From the NCBI RefSeq assembly GCF_943913695.1, contig NZ_CALTZE010000075.1, forward strand, positions 1-20,256: a stretch of 20,256 nt of DNA. Direction: 5' to 3'. Shown piece after piece: positions 6,864 to 14,438 of the stretch (its first letter is position 1; each line of letters starts with the position of its first letter). This stretch comes from an uncultured Marmoricola sp. Its GTDB lineage: Bacteria > Actinomycetota > Actinomycetes > Propionibacteriales > Nocardioidaceae. A model generated the notes under the pieces. The model did no database searches. It saw nothing but the letters and a program-made list of their open reading frames with translations, and had not been told where the DNA came from. A program made the translations under genes and the position numbers.

Positions 6864-7853
6864 GTGACTGATCTGCACGGCGCCAGCATCCTGATCACGG
6901 GCGGCACGGGCTCGTTCGGCAAGGCCTTCATCAGCTATGCGCTGGAGCACCTCGACCCCAAGCGCCTGGTCGTCTTCTCGCGCGACGAGCTCAAGCAGTA
7001 CGAGGTGCGCCAGCAGTTCGGCGACGACCCCCGGCTGCGCTGGTTCATCGGCGACATCCGCGAGGAGCGCCGCCTCCAGCGCGCCATGCACGGCGTCGAC
7101 TACGTCGTGCACGCCGCCGCGCTCAAGCAGGTCGACACCGCGGAGTACAACCCCTTCGAGTTCGTCAAGACCAACGTGCTCGGCAGCCAGAACGTCATCG
7201 AGGCGGCCATCGACAACGGCGTGCGCAAGGTCGTGGCCCTGTCCACCGACAAGGCCTCCAGTCCGATCAACCTCTACGGCGCGACCAAGCTCACCGCCGA
7301 CAAGCTCTTCGTCACCGGCAACCACTACGCGGCGGCCTACGACACCCGCTTCGCGGTGGTCCGCTACGGCAACGTCATGGGCAGCCGCGGCTCGGTGATC
7401 CCCTTCTTCCGCCGGCTGGCCGAGGCCGGTGAGTCGCTGCCGATCACCGACCTGCGGTGCACCCGCTTCTTCATCACCCTGCCCCAGGCCGTGCAGATGG
7501 TCGTCGACACCTTCGACCGGATGCAGGGCGGCGAGCTGCTCGTGCCGCGGATCCCGTCGATGAAGGTCGTCGACCTCGCGCAGGCCATCGCGCCCGGGGC
7601 CCCGATGCACGACGTCGGCCTGCGCCCCGGCGAGAAGCTCCACGAGGAGATGATCAGCCCGGAGGAGGGTCGCCGGGCCGTCGTCGTGGCCGAGGGCCGC
7701 TACTTCGTGATCCAGCCCGACCTGGCCACCTGGGGCTACACGCCGCCGCCCGACGGCAAGCCGGTCGACGACGGCTTCTTCTTCCGCTCCGACAGCAACG
7801 ACCAGTGGTACTCCACCGAGCAGATCCGCGAGATCATCGAGTCTGGGATCTAG
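6864..7853 (+). CDS. pseB: UDP-GlcNAc 4,6-dehydratase (inverting) PseB
   Basis: A 329-residue soluble extended short-chain dehydrogenase that converts UDP-GlcNAc to UDP-2-acetamido-2,6-dideoxy-beta-L-arabino-hexos-4-ulose, the first step of Pse synthesis. The NADP-binding loop is GGTGSFG (13-19). The catalytic region is ALSTDKASSPINLYGATK (125-142), with Asp129 and Lys130 in the TDK motif and the YxxxK pair Tyr138/Lys142. DLRCTRFFIT (196-205) and RPGEKLHEEM (254-263) are further family signatures. The length and absence of membrane segments match the short PseB/FlaA1 type rather than the membrane-anchored, retaining PglF type. GTG start at 6864 with GGAAGGG 7 nt upstream. First gene of the plus-strand arm pseB-pseC-fusion-SDR; pseC follows after 6 nt. 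Confidence 0.94.
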   Translation: MTDLHGASILITGGTGSFGKAFISYALEHLDPKRLVVFSRDELKQYEVRQQFGDDPRLRWFIGDIREERRLQRAMHGVDYVVHAAALKQVDTAEYNPFEFVKTNVLGSQNVIEAAIDNGVRKVVALSTDKASSPINLYGATKLTADKLFVTGNHYAAAYDTRFAVVRYGNVMGSRGSVIPFFRRLAEAGESLPITDLRCTRFFITLPQAVQMVVDTFDRMQGGELLVPRIPSMKVVDLAQAIAPGAPMHDVGLRPGEKLHEEMISPEEGRRAVVVAEGRYFVIQPDLATWGYTPPPDGKPVDDGFFFRSDSNDQWYSTEQIREIIESGI

Positions 7854-7859
7854 CCCGGG

Positions 7860-8984
7860 ATGCTCCCCTACGGACGCCAGTCGATCGACGACGACGACGT
7901 CGCCGCGGTCGTCGAGGTCCTCCGCGGCGACTGGCTGACGACCGGCCCCACCGTCGCCGCCTTCGAGGAGGCCGTCGGCACGCTGGCCGGCGGGCACCGC
8001 GCGGTCAGCTGCACCTCCGGCACGGCCGCGCTGCACACGGCCTACGCCGCCCTCGGCCTCGGCCCTGGCGACCAGGTGCTGACCACGCCGATGACCTTCG
8101 TCGCGACGGCGTCGTGCGCCTCGGTGCTCGGCGCCGAGATCGTCTTCGCCGACGTCGAGGAGGACACCGCGCTGCTCGACCCGGCCGCGGTCGAGGCCGC
8201 CCTGACCGAGCGCACGCGCGTCGTGGCCGCCGTCGACTACGCCGGGCACCCCGCGGCCTACGACGCGCTGCAGCCGCTCGCCGATCGTGTGGGCGCGGTG
8301 ACCCTGGCCGACGCCGCACACTCCGTCGGCGGGTCGGCCCAGGGCCGCCCCGTCGGCGACCTCGCCGACGTGACGACGATGTCGTTCTTCCCGACCAAGA
8401 ACCTCACCACCGGCGAGGGCGGCGCCACCGTCTTCCGCGACCCCGCGCTGGCCCAGCGGGCCCACGAGTTCCACAACATCGGCCTGGTGCGCGACCCGGC
8501 GCGGTTCCGGCTCGAGGAGCAGGGCCCGTGGCACCAGGAGGTGCACGCCTTCGGTCTCAACTACCGGCTCACCGACCTCGCCTGCGGGCTCGGCCTGGCC
8601 CAGCTGCGCCGGCTCGCCGACTTCACCCGGCGCCGCGCGGAGATCAAGAGCCGCTACGACACCGCCCTCGCCGACGTCGACGGCGTCCGCACCCCGGCGC
8701 AGCGCGACGACGTCTCGCCGGCGTGGCACCTCTACCCGCTGCGCGTGCTCGACGGCCGCCGCCGCGAGGTCTTCGAGGGCATGCGCGAGCGCGGCATCGG
8801 CGTGCAGGTCAACTACCTGCCCGTCTACTGGCACCCGGCCTACGCCGACCTCGGCTACCGCCGCGGCATGTGCCCCCGCGCCGAGGCGTTCTATGCCGAG
8901 GAGCTCTCGCTGCCGATGTATCCCGGCCTCACCGACGCCGAGGCCGACCGCGTCGTGGAGACCCTCCTCGACGTGCTGGGGTGA
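7860..8984 (+). CDS. pseC: UDP-4-amino-4,6-dideoxy-sugar aminotransferase PseC
   Basis: A 374-residue PLP-dependent DegT/DnrJ/EryC1-type aminotransferase that adds the 4-amino group to the PseB product, using glutamate in characterised family members. Visible features: YGRQSIDDDDVAAV near the N-terminus, the TSGTAALH phosphate-binding turn (52-59), the PLP aspartate in DAAHSVGGS (151-159), and the Schiff-base lysine Lys180 in SFFPTKNLTTGEGG (175-188), close to the SFHPVKPITTGEGG seen in PseC. The start MLPYGRQSID matches the family N-terminus and lies 6 nt after the pseB stop. The next gene follows 6 nt after its stop, so co-transcription is very likely. Other sugar aminotransferases of the family are possible alone; the pairing with pseB supports PseC. 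Confidence 0.92.
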   Translation: MLPYGRQSIDDDDVAAVVEVLRGDWLTTGPTVAAFEEAVGTLAGGHRAVSCTSGTAALHTAYAALGLGPGDQVLTTPMTFVATASCASVLGAEIVFADVEEDTALLDPAAVEAALTERTRVVAAVDYAGHPAAYDALQPLADRVGAVTLADAAHSVGGSAQGRPVGDLADVTTMSFFPTKNLTTGEGGATVFRDPALAQRAHEFHNIGLVRDPARFRLEEQGPWHQEVHAFGLNYRLTDLACGLGLAQLRRLADFTRRRAEIKSRYDTALADVDGVRTPAQRDDVSPAWHLYPLRVLDGRRREVFEGMRERGIGVQVNYLPVYWHPAYADLGYRRGMCPRAEAFYAEELSLPMYPGLTDAEADRVVETLLDVLG

Positions 8985-8990
8985 GCCGCG

Positions 8991-10646
8991 ATGGACGAGC
9001 CGGCCCGCCCCCGCCGCGTGCGCGCGGTGCTGCAGTCGCGGCTGAGCTCTGACCGGCTGCCCGCCAAGGCGATGCTCACGGTCGCGGGGAGGCCGATGGT
9101 CGTGCTGGCCGCGCAGCGCGCCGCCTCGCGGGGCGCCGAGGTGGTCGTGGCGACCAGCGACCGCCCCGACGACGACCTGCTCGCCGAGGTGCTCGCGGCC
9201 CACGATGTCGCCGTGGTGCGGGGACCGCTCGAGGACACCCTGGCCCGCTTCGTGCTCGCGGTCGCCGACCTCGACGACGCCGACGTCGTGGTGCGCCTGA
9301 CCGCCGACAACGTGGTGCCCGACGGCGACGTCGTCGATCTCGTGGCACGCGAGGTCCTGGCGGGTCGCGACTACGCCCGCGTCGGCGGCGACGACCCCGC
9401 CCTGCCCTACGGCGTCGCGGCCGAGGCGTTCACCGCAGGGGCGCTGCGGACGGCCGCGGAGGGCTCCCCCACACGGGCCGAGCGCGAGCACGTCACCCCC
9501 GGCCTGCGTGCGGCCGCCGGCGACCACCGCCTGGAGGTGCCCGGCCTCGAGGCGTCGTGGGCGGGGCTGCGCTGCACCGTCGACACCTTCGACGACTACG
9601 TCCGCGTGGCGCGGCTCTTCGAGAGCACCGGCTCCGGCGACCGGGTCCCGTGGCGCGAGCTGGTGGCGCGGCTCGCCGCGCAGGCACCCGCCCGCACCCG
9701 GAGCGTCGTACGCCGCGACAACGCGCTGGGGCAGTCGGCCCTGGTGCTCGGCGCCGTCCAGCTCGGTCTGCCCTACGGCCGAGCCAACGCCTCGGGGATG
9801 CCCGACCGCGAGCGGGCGCGCACGATCCTGGAGGCCGCCGTAGCGGCCGGCGTCACCCACGTCGACACCGCCCGCGCCTACGGCGAGTCCGAGCAGCGGC
9901 TCGGCTCCCTGCTGCGCCGCGGCACGGGCGAGAAGATGGCCGTGGTCACCAAGCTGCGGCCGCTCGACGACGTGCCGCCCGGCGCCGACCCCGCCTGGGG
10001 CGAGGCGGCGGTCTCGGCGTCGGTCCACCACAGCCTGCACGAGCTCCGCGGGGCCCGGCTCGACGCGCTGCTCGTGCACCGGGCCGCCGACTGGCACCGC
10101 CCCGGCGTGCGTGCGGCCCTGCTCCGCACGGTCGAGGAGGGTCGCGCCCGAGTCGTGGGGGCCTCGCTCAGCACGCCCGAGGAGCTGCGCGACCTGCTCG
10201 CCGACCCGGCGCTGGGCTATGTGCAGCTGCCCTTCAACCTGCTCGACCGCCGGTGGCTGGAGCCCGAGGTGCAGCAGGCGCTCGCCCAGCGGCCCGAGGT
10301 CGTCGTGACGGTGCGGTCGGCCTACCTGCAGGGCCTCCTCGTCGCCGACCACGCCGCCTGGCCCGCGGGCCACGAGCAGCGCGGGGTCCGCACGCTCCGC
10401 GAGCTCGACACCCTGGTGGCCGCCTTCGGACGCCGCGACCGGGCCGACCTGTGCCTGGCCTACGTGCTGGCCCAGCCCTGGGTCACCTCCGTCGTCGTCG
10501 GCGCCGAGCTCCCCGAGCAGGTGGCGGCGGCTGGGCAGTCCGTCGCGACCGAGCCGCTCACGCCGGGCCAGGTCGACGAGGTGCACGCGGCGCTGCCCCC
10601 CGGGCCCGACGACCTGGTCGACCCCGCCACCTGGAGGTCCGCATGA
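8991..10646 (+). CDS. Fusion: SpsF-type cytidylyltransferase + aldo/keto reductase
   Basis: A 551-residue two-domain protein. Residues 10-230 resemble SpsF/CMP-sugar cytidylyltransferases: VLQSRLSSDRLPAKAML at 13-29 is the nucleotide-binding loop, RLTADNVVPDGDVVDLV at 102-118 carries the metal-binding Asp region, and RCTVDTFDDYVRV at 194-206 is a conserved late motif. Residues 248-545 are an aldo/keto reductase with catalytic tetrad Asp292, Tyr297, Lys321, His363 (HVDTARAYGESE, VVTKLRPL, DALLVHRAADW). The two halves lie in one frame without an internal stop, and the joining segment ARTRSVVRRDNALGQS (234-249) is short. No other cytidylyltransferase is in the window, so the first domain is the likely CMP-Pse synthetase (PseF role). 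The NADPH-dependent reductase substrate is unknown. Overlaps the next gene by 4 nt. Confidence 0.85.
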   Translation: MDEPARPRRVRAVLQSRLSSDRLPAKAMLTVAGRPMVVLAAQRAASRGAEVVVATSDRPDDDLLAEVLAAHDVAVVRGPLEDTLARFVLAVADLDDADVVVRLTADNVVPDGDVVDLVAREVLAGRDYARVGGDDPALPYGVAAEAFTAGALRTAAEGSPTRAEREHVTPGLRAAAGDHRLEVPGLEASWAGLRCTVDTFDDYVRVARLFESTGSGDRVPWRELVARLAAQAPARTRSVVRRDNALGQSALVLGAVQLGLPYGRANASGMPDRERARTILEAAVAAGVTHVDTARAYGESEQRLGSLLRRGTGEKMAVVTKLRPLDDVPPGADPAWGEAAVSASVHHSLHELRGARLDALLVHRAADWHRPGVRAALLRTVEEGRARVVGASLSTPEELRDLLADPALGYVQLPFNLLDRRWLEPEVQQALAQRPEVVVTVRSAYLQGLLVADHAAWPAGHEQRGVRTLRELDTLVAAFGRRDRADLCLAYVLAQPWVTSVVVGAELPEQVAAAGQSVATEPLTPGQVDEVHAALPPGPDDLVDPATWRSA

Positions 10647-11428
10647 CCGACGCCTTCTCCCTCGACGGCTGCCTCGCCGTGGTGACCGGCGGGTCCGGCC
10701 GCCTCGGCCCGCCCATCGTGCGAGCACTGCTCGGAGCCGGGGCGCGCGTGGTCGCCGTCGCCCGCGACGAGACCCGGCTCCAGGCGGCGCTCGGGGGCTC
10801 CGGCGCCGAGCTGCGCACGTGCGACGTCACCTCGCCGGCCTGGCCGGCCCTGCTGGAGTCGCTGGTCTCCGAGCACGGGCGCCTCGACGTGCTGGTCAAC
10901 AACGCCCACGTGGCGCGCGGCGGCTCGCTGCGCACGACCACCTCGCACGACGTCGCCGAGGCGATGTCGCTCGCGGTCGGCGCCACCATCGACGCCGTCA
11001 ACGCCGCCCGGCCGGGCCTGGTCGCCTCCGCCGCCGCGGGCGGACCCGCCTCGGTCGTCAACGTCTCCTCGATGTACGGCGTGGTCAGCCCCGACCCGTC
11101 GCTCTACGACTCCGAGGCCGGCCGCAACCCACCGGCCTACGGCGCGGCGAAGGCGGCGCTGCTTCAGCTCACCCGCTACGCCGCGGCCGAGCTCGGCCGC
11201 GAGGGCGTGCGCGTCAACGCCCTGGTGCTGGGTCCCTTCCCGGGCGAGCCCGCCCAGCCTGACCCGGCAGTCGCGGCGCTGCACCAGCGGCTCGCCGCCC
11301 GCACCATGCTCGGCCGCACCGGCGATCCCGAGGAGGTCGGCGGCGCTGCGCTCTTCCTCGCCTCGCGCGCCTCGTCCTTCGTCACGGGCAGCGCGCTGAC
11401 CGTCGACGGCGGCTGGACCGCCTGGTAG
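10643..11428 (+). CDS. Short-chain dehydrogenase/reductase, PtmA-like
   Basis: A 261-residue classical SDR. The cofactor loop is TGGSGRLG (15-22); the NNAG motif is altered to VNNAHVARGG (85-94); the active site has Ser142/Ser143 in VSSMYGVVSPDPSLY and the YxxxK pair Tyr166/Lys170 in PAYGAAKAALLQLTRY. The DPSLYDSEAGRNPPAYGAAK segment resembles SDRs annotated as flagellin modification protein PtmA in Campylobacter nonulosonic acid loci. That resemblance is by eye. It is coupled to the fusion gene through ATGA, with GGAGG 5 nt before the start, so both reductases probably act together on the sugar or on an acyl precursor. It ends 3 nt from the convergent coiled-coil gene. Confidence 0.87.
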   Translation: MTDAFSLDGCLAVVTGGSGRLGPPIVRALLGAGARVVAVARDETRLQAALGGSGAELRTCDVTSPAWPALLESLVSEHGRLDVLVNNAHVARGGSLRTTTSHDVAEAMSLAVGATIDAVNAARPGLVASAAAGGPASVVNVSSMYGVVSPDPSLYDSEAGRNPPAYGAAKAALLQLTRYAAAELGREGVRVNALVLGPFPGEPAQPDPAVAALHQRLAARTMLGRTGDPEEVGGAALFLASRASSFVTGSALTVDGGWTAW

Positions 11429-11431
11429 GTC

Positions 11432-11611
11432 TCAGCCCGCCGAGGGCGGGGTGTGACCGGGGTCGAGCTGCTCGAGCCGGCGCTCGAGCTCGGCCAGGCG
11501 TGGCTGCAGCGCACCGACCTCGGTCTCGAGCCGCGCGATGCGCTTGTGCTGGCGCTCCGAGCGGGCTCGCAGCTCGCGCACGGTCCGCACCAGGCTCAGG
11601 GGGTTGCGCAC
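11432..11611 (-). CDS. Small coiled-coil protein (59 residues)
   Basis: A short open frame starting GTG at 11611 with AGGA about 9 nt upstream and ending TGA. It encodes an Arg/Glu/Leu-rich helix, with heptad-spaced leucines in RIARLETEVGALQPRLAELE and on through RRLEQLD, followed by a Pro/Gly tail DPGHTPPSAG. No membrane span. It lies 31 nt after the sulfotransferase-like gene on the same strand, whose C-terminal region is also coiled-coil and Arg-rich, so they may interact. No family is recognised. The coding call rests on start, ribosome-binding site, codon pattern and heptads, so it is moderate. Confidence 0.55.
   Translation of the reverse strand: MRNPLSLVRTVRELRARSERQHKRIARLETEVGALQPRLAELERRLEQLDPGHTPPSAG
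11436..11450. terminator. GC-rich inverted repeat at a convergent gene junction
   Basis: CCCGCC-GAG-GGCGGG forms a perfect 6-bp stem with a 3-nt loop, 7 nt past the SDR stop and inside the last codons of the small coiled-coil gene. It could help end the plus-strand Pse transcript. There is no U-tract, so it is a weak terminator candidate; GC-only stems arise easily in this DNA. Confidence 0.25.
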
Positions 11612-11642
11612 GGCGACGATCCTGCCAGGTGCGCCGGCCGGG

Positions 11643-12806
11643 TCATGCGCCGGTGCGCCCGGAGCCGAGCAGCCGGCGCGCTCGGCGCCGCAGTCCGCCC
11701 GCGACGCGGCGGGCGCCGCGGCGTACGCGCGACCGGGGCTCCGGGGCGCGGTTGCGCTCGCGCAGCTCCGAGCGCAGCCGTCGCAGCCGCGACTGCAGCT
11801 CGCGCTCGCGCACCACGACCTTGCCGATCTGGTCGCTCCATCCCCGCAGCGCCCGGTCGAGCAGCTCGGCCTCGGGGATGTCGGCCGGCGAGCGCTCGGC
11901 CAGGCGTACGTCGGCCCGCAGCTCCTCGGGGTCGCCCACGACGTCGACGTCGAGCCCGCGGACCGCCTCGACCATCCGGTCGGCCCGCTCGACGAGCCAG
12001 TCGGCGTGCTCCGGGGGGACGCCGATGCGCTCGGTCTGCCCCCCGAGCAGCGCCGGGCGCATCACCCAGCGGTGCACGTGCTGGAGGTAGGGCTGCCGCA
12101 TGGGGAACTCGTCGTCGGCCAGCTGGGCGTTGAGACGCCGCATCAGCTCGGTCTCGACCAGCCCCAGGGAGTCGTTGTTGGTGCGGTCGACCGGCACGGC
12201 GACGTCAGGGTCGACGCCGACGATGCTCGCGAAGCGCTCCCACAGCAGCCTCGGCGGCGACCCGCGCCGCGGCACGATCAGCAGGTGCACCTGCTCCGGC
12301 GGCAGCACGGCGCGCCAGCGCGCGACGTTGACAACGGGGTCCTGGACGTCCCAGAACGACGCGCTCTCGTGCTCGCGCAGCACCCGCACGAAGTCGGCGT
12401 AGGGCGAGACCGCCCGCGCGCGCACCACCTGCTGCCACTGGGCGGGCACCTGGCGGCCCAGGTCGCGGGCGGCATAGACGACGTGCACGGGCGTGGGCGC
12501 GAGCGAGGAGACGATGCGCTCGACCACCTCCGGCGGGGAGACGCACAGCAGCTCCTCGGAGAGCACCGCGATGCCCTCGATGTCGCGGACCGCGGCCACG
12601 AGGTCGCCCCAGTCGTGGTCGAGGTGCTGCTCGGCCCAGACACCGCCGCGGAGGTCGGCGACCACGTCGTAGTGGTGGCGCCGGGTGCCCAGCGGCAGCT
12701 CCACACCGGCCGCGGCCAGCGCCTCCCGGTTGGTCCACAACAGCTGCTGGAGGTAGGTGGTGCCCGTCTTGTGGGCACCGACGTGCAGGACGACGCGTGT
12801 GGCCAC
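11643..12806 (-). CDS. Sulfotransferase-like protein with coiled-coil, Arg-rich tail
   Basis: A 387-residue protein whose N-terminus VVLHVGAHKTGTTYLQQLL (residues 5-23) is the P-loop-like 5'-phosphosulfate-binding motif of PAPS-dependent sulfotransferases. A second region, VVYAARDLGRQVPAQWQQ (109-126), matches the 3'-phosphate-binding area in position. The predicted reaction is sulfation of a carbohydrate or other acceptor. After about residue 325 the sequence becomes a short coiled coil (RERELQSRLRRLRSELRER) and a strongly basic C-terminus (about 350-387), which might bind polyanions or the membrane surface. GTG at 12806, 5 nt after the preceding stop and with GAGG just upstream, puts the P-loop at the extreme N-terminus as usual. 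The acceptor is unknown; a surface glycan is suggested by the adjacent Pse locus. Confidence 0.75.
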   Translation of the reverse strand: MATRVVLHVGAHKTGTTYLQQLLWTNREALAAAGVELPLGTRRHHYDVVADLRGGVWAEQHLDHDWGDLVAAVRDIEGIAVLSEELLCVSPPEVVERIVSSLAPTPVHVVYAARDLGRQVPAQWQQVVRARAVSPYADFVRVLREHESASFWDVQDPVVNVARWRAVLPPEQVHLLIVPRRGSPPRLLWERFASIVGVDPDVAVPVDRTNNDSLGLVETELMRRLNAQLADDEFPMRQPYLQHVHRWVMRPALLGGQTERIGVPPEHADWLVERADRMVEAVRGLDVDVVGDPEELRADVRLAERSPADIPEAELLDRALRGWSDQIGKVVVRERELQSRLRRLRSELRERNRAPEPRSRVRRGARRVAGGLRRRARRLLGSGRTGA

Positions 12807-12811
12807 GGACC

Positions 12812-13351
12812 TCAGGCTCGCTTCTTGCGCGGCGGCGCGGCGGCGCGCGTGCGCGTGGTGTCGTCGTCCCAGGCGGCCAGCTCCACGACATCGGGGTCGC
12901 GCCGGGCCGCCAGCAGCTCCTCGACGCGCGCCTGCGCCAGGTCGGCGCGCTCGCGCTGCCGGCACAGCTGGCCCTCGAGGTGGCGCTGGGAGAGCGTCGC
13001 CTGCGCCAGGCGCTCGGTCATGGCAGTGGTGAGCTCGGCGTGCTCGGCGGCGCGCGCGGTGAACAGGTCGCGGTAGGCCAGGGCCGCGGCCGCGCGGTCG
13101 GCGGCGTTCTCGCGCCGCGACTGGGCGACCTCGGTCCACATCATCCGCAGCGCCGCCCAGGCCAGCACCAGGGCGCTCACCGAGGCCAGGCTCAGCCACA
13201 GCGGCGAGCGGGTCGGCAGGCTGATTAGCACCAGCACCGTCGCGGTGCCGAGCAGGGAGACCGCCACGGTGACCCGGACGCTGCGCTGTCGGCGCCGTCG
13301 CGGACCACGAGCGCTGGGGCCCGGAGGCCGGCCCGCGGGCGTCGCTGCCAT
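12812..13351 (-). CDS. Two-pass membrane protein with cytoplasmic coiled coil
   Basis: A 179-residue protein of unrecognised family. A Pro/Arg-rich basic N-terminus (1-26) is followed by two hydrophobic segments at about 27-46 and 50-71, then a long helical region (about 73-148, rich in Ala, Glu, Arg and Gln) with coiled-coil character, and a basic tail PPRKKRA. The positive-inside pattern predicts both termini in the cytoplasm. It lies 5 nt before the sulfotransferase-like gene, so the two are likely co-translated. The coiled coil may recruit the sulfotransferase-like protein, which has its own C-terminal coil, to the membrane; this is inference. No clear ribosome-binding site was seen before the ATG. 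Confidence 0.7.
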   Translation of the reverse strand: MAATPAGRPPGPSARGPRRRRQRSVRVTVAVSLLGTATVLVLISLPTRSPLWLSLASVSALVLAWAALRMMWTEVAQSRRENAADRAAAALAYRDLFTARAAEHAELTTAMTERLAQATLSQRHLEGQLCRQRERADLAQARVEELLAARRDPDVVELAAWDDDTTRTRAAAPPRKKRA

Positions 13352-13369
13352 GAGCCGCAGCGTAGGCCC

Positions 13370-13864
13370 CTACTCCTCGCGCCGGGGCACGCGACACGCG
13401 TGCTCGAGGAGCAGGGCCGCCGCGCCCACCGCCAGGGCCGCGAGCGCCGCCAGCGCCGAGGCGAGCAGCCGGGTCCCGGCGCCCGGGGTGCTCACGCCGA
13501 TCTGCGCGACGGCATAGCCGGCGTAGCCGCCGAGGAGCAGCGCCGCGACCAGCGCACAGGCCTTGGCCAGCACCAGCCGGTTGACCGCGCGGTGGTGCTC
13601 CAGGCGCCCGCGGTCGCGGCGTACGACGCGCCGGGTGAGCAGGGCCGTCGTGGCCAGGATCGCGGCGGTCAGTGCCAGCAGCAGCACCGAGGTCCACGGC
13701 ACGTCGGGCTCGGGGCGCGAGGTGCGCAGTGCCCACAGCCGCACCGACCAGCCGGCGAGCAGCCCGGCGGCGGCGAGCAGGGCGAGCGGGCGGTGGCCCG
13801 TCGGCCGGACGGTGCCGGGACCACGGTCGGGGTCGGGGCGGGGGCCTGGGTCCTGCGCGGACAC
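13370..13864 (-). CDS. DUF3180 family membrane protein
   Basis: A 164-residue integral membrane protein with four predicted spans at about 27-45, 57-77, 97-121 and 132-154 and a Pro-rich cytoplasmic N-terminus. The segment NRLVLAKACALVAALLLGGY (95-114) fits the LAKA...GG(Y) signature of DUF3180 proteins. In many Actinobacteria a DUF3180 gene directly follows folK, as here. Function is unknown. GTG start 4 nt after the folK stop implies coupling. The following gene starts 18 nt after its stop. Confidence 0.82.
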   Translation of the reverse strand: MSAQDPGPRPDPDRGPGTVRPTGHRPLALLAAAGLLAGWSVRLWALRTSRPEPDVPWTSVLLLALTAAILATTALLTRRVVRRDRGRLEHHRAVNRLVLAKACALVAALLLGGYAGYAVAQIGVSTPGAGTRLLASALAALAALAVGAAALLLEHACRVPRREE

Positions 13865-13868
13865 CGGC

Positions 13869-14438
13869 CTAGTGGAGCTCGAGCTCGATGTCGTCGCGAC
13901 GGGTCACGCCGCTGCGGTCGGTCTGCTCGACCAGCTCGGCGACGGCACCCACGCCGGGGATCTCGGCGTCGGGCTCCAGCTCGAGCCACGGCACCAGCAC
14001 GAAAGCCCGCTCGGCGGCCTTGGGGTGCGGCAGCTTGAGCTCCGGCTCGTCGGCGCGACGGTCGCCGAGCACGATCAGGTCGACGTCGAGGGTGCGGGGC
14101 TCGTGGGGGGTGCCGCTGCGCTCGCGACCGTAGGCCGCCTCGACCGCCAGGGCCCGCTCCAGCAGCACCGGGGCCGAGAGCGTGGTGTCGAGCAGGACGA
14201 CGGCGTTGAGGAAGGGCTTGGAGCCCTCGGGGGCCTCGACGGGCTCGGTCTCGTAGATCGAGGAGACCGAGGTGACCCAGACGTCGGGGGTGTCGGCGAG
14301 CGAGTCGACGGCGCCCTGCAGGGAGTTGGCGCGCTCGCCGAGGTTGGAGCCCAGCGAGATCACCGCGCGCCGGATCGGGCGCATCTCGCCGGTCAGGCTG
14401 TCGGCGTCGACGATGTTGGGGTTGGGGGACTCGGTCAC
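13869..14438 (-). CDS. folK: HPPK: 6-hydroxymethyl-7,8-dihydropterin pyrophosphokinase
   Basis: A 189-residue enzyme that transfers pyrophosphate from ATP to 6-hydroxymethyl-dihydropterin in folate synthesis. Motifs: ISLGSNLGER (27-36), YETEPVEAPE (62-71), FLNAVVLL (76-83), the signature RTLDVDLIVLG (115-125) with the metal-binding aspartates, and LPHPKAAERAFVLVPW (136-151). The first 20 residues precede the domain and look flexible. The ATG overlaps the folB stop (14435-14438), so translation is coupled. Confidence 0.95.
   Translation of the reverse strand: MTESPNPNIVDADSLTGEMRPIRRAVISLGSNLGERANSLQGAVDSLADTPDVWVTSVSSIYETEPVEAPEGSKPFLNAVVLLDTTLSAPVLLERALAVEAAYGRERSGTPHEPRTLDVDLIVLGDRRADEPELKLPHPKAAERAFVLVPWLELEPDAEIPGVGAVAELVEQTDRSGVTRRDDIELELH

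Noticed and set aside
6507..10727. A 1406-codon open frame on the minus strand opposite pseB, pseC and the fusion gene
   Set aside because: Its product is low-complexity Gly/Arg/Val/Asp-rich sequence with no motif, and it is fully antisense to four genes with clear motifs. Long antisense frames are a by-product of extreme GC at third codon positions.
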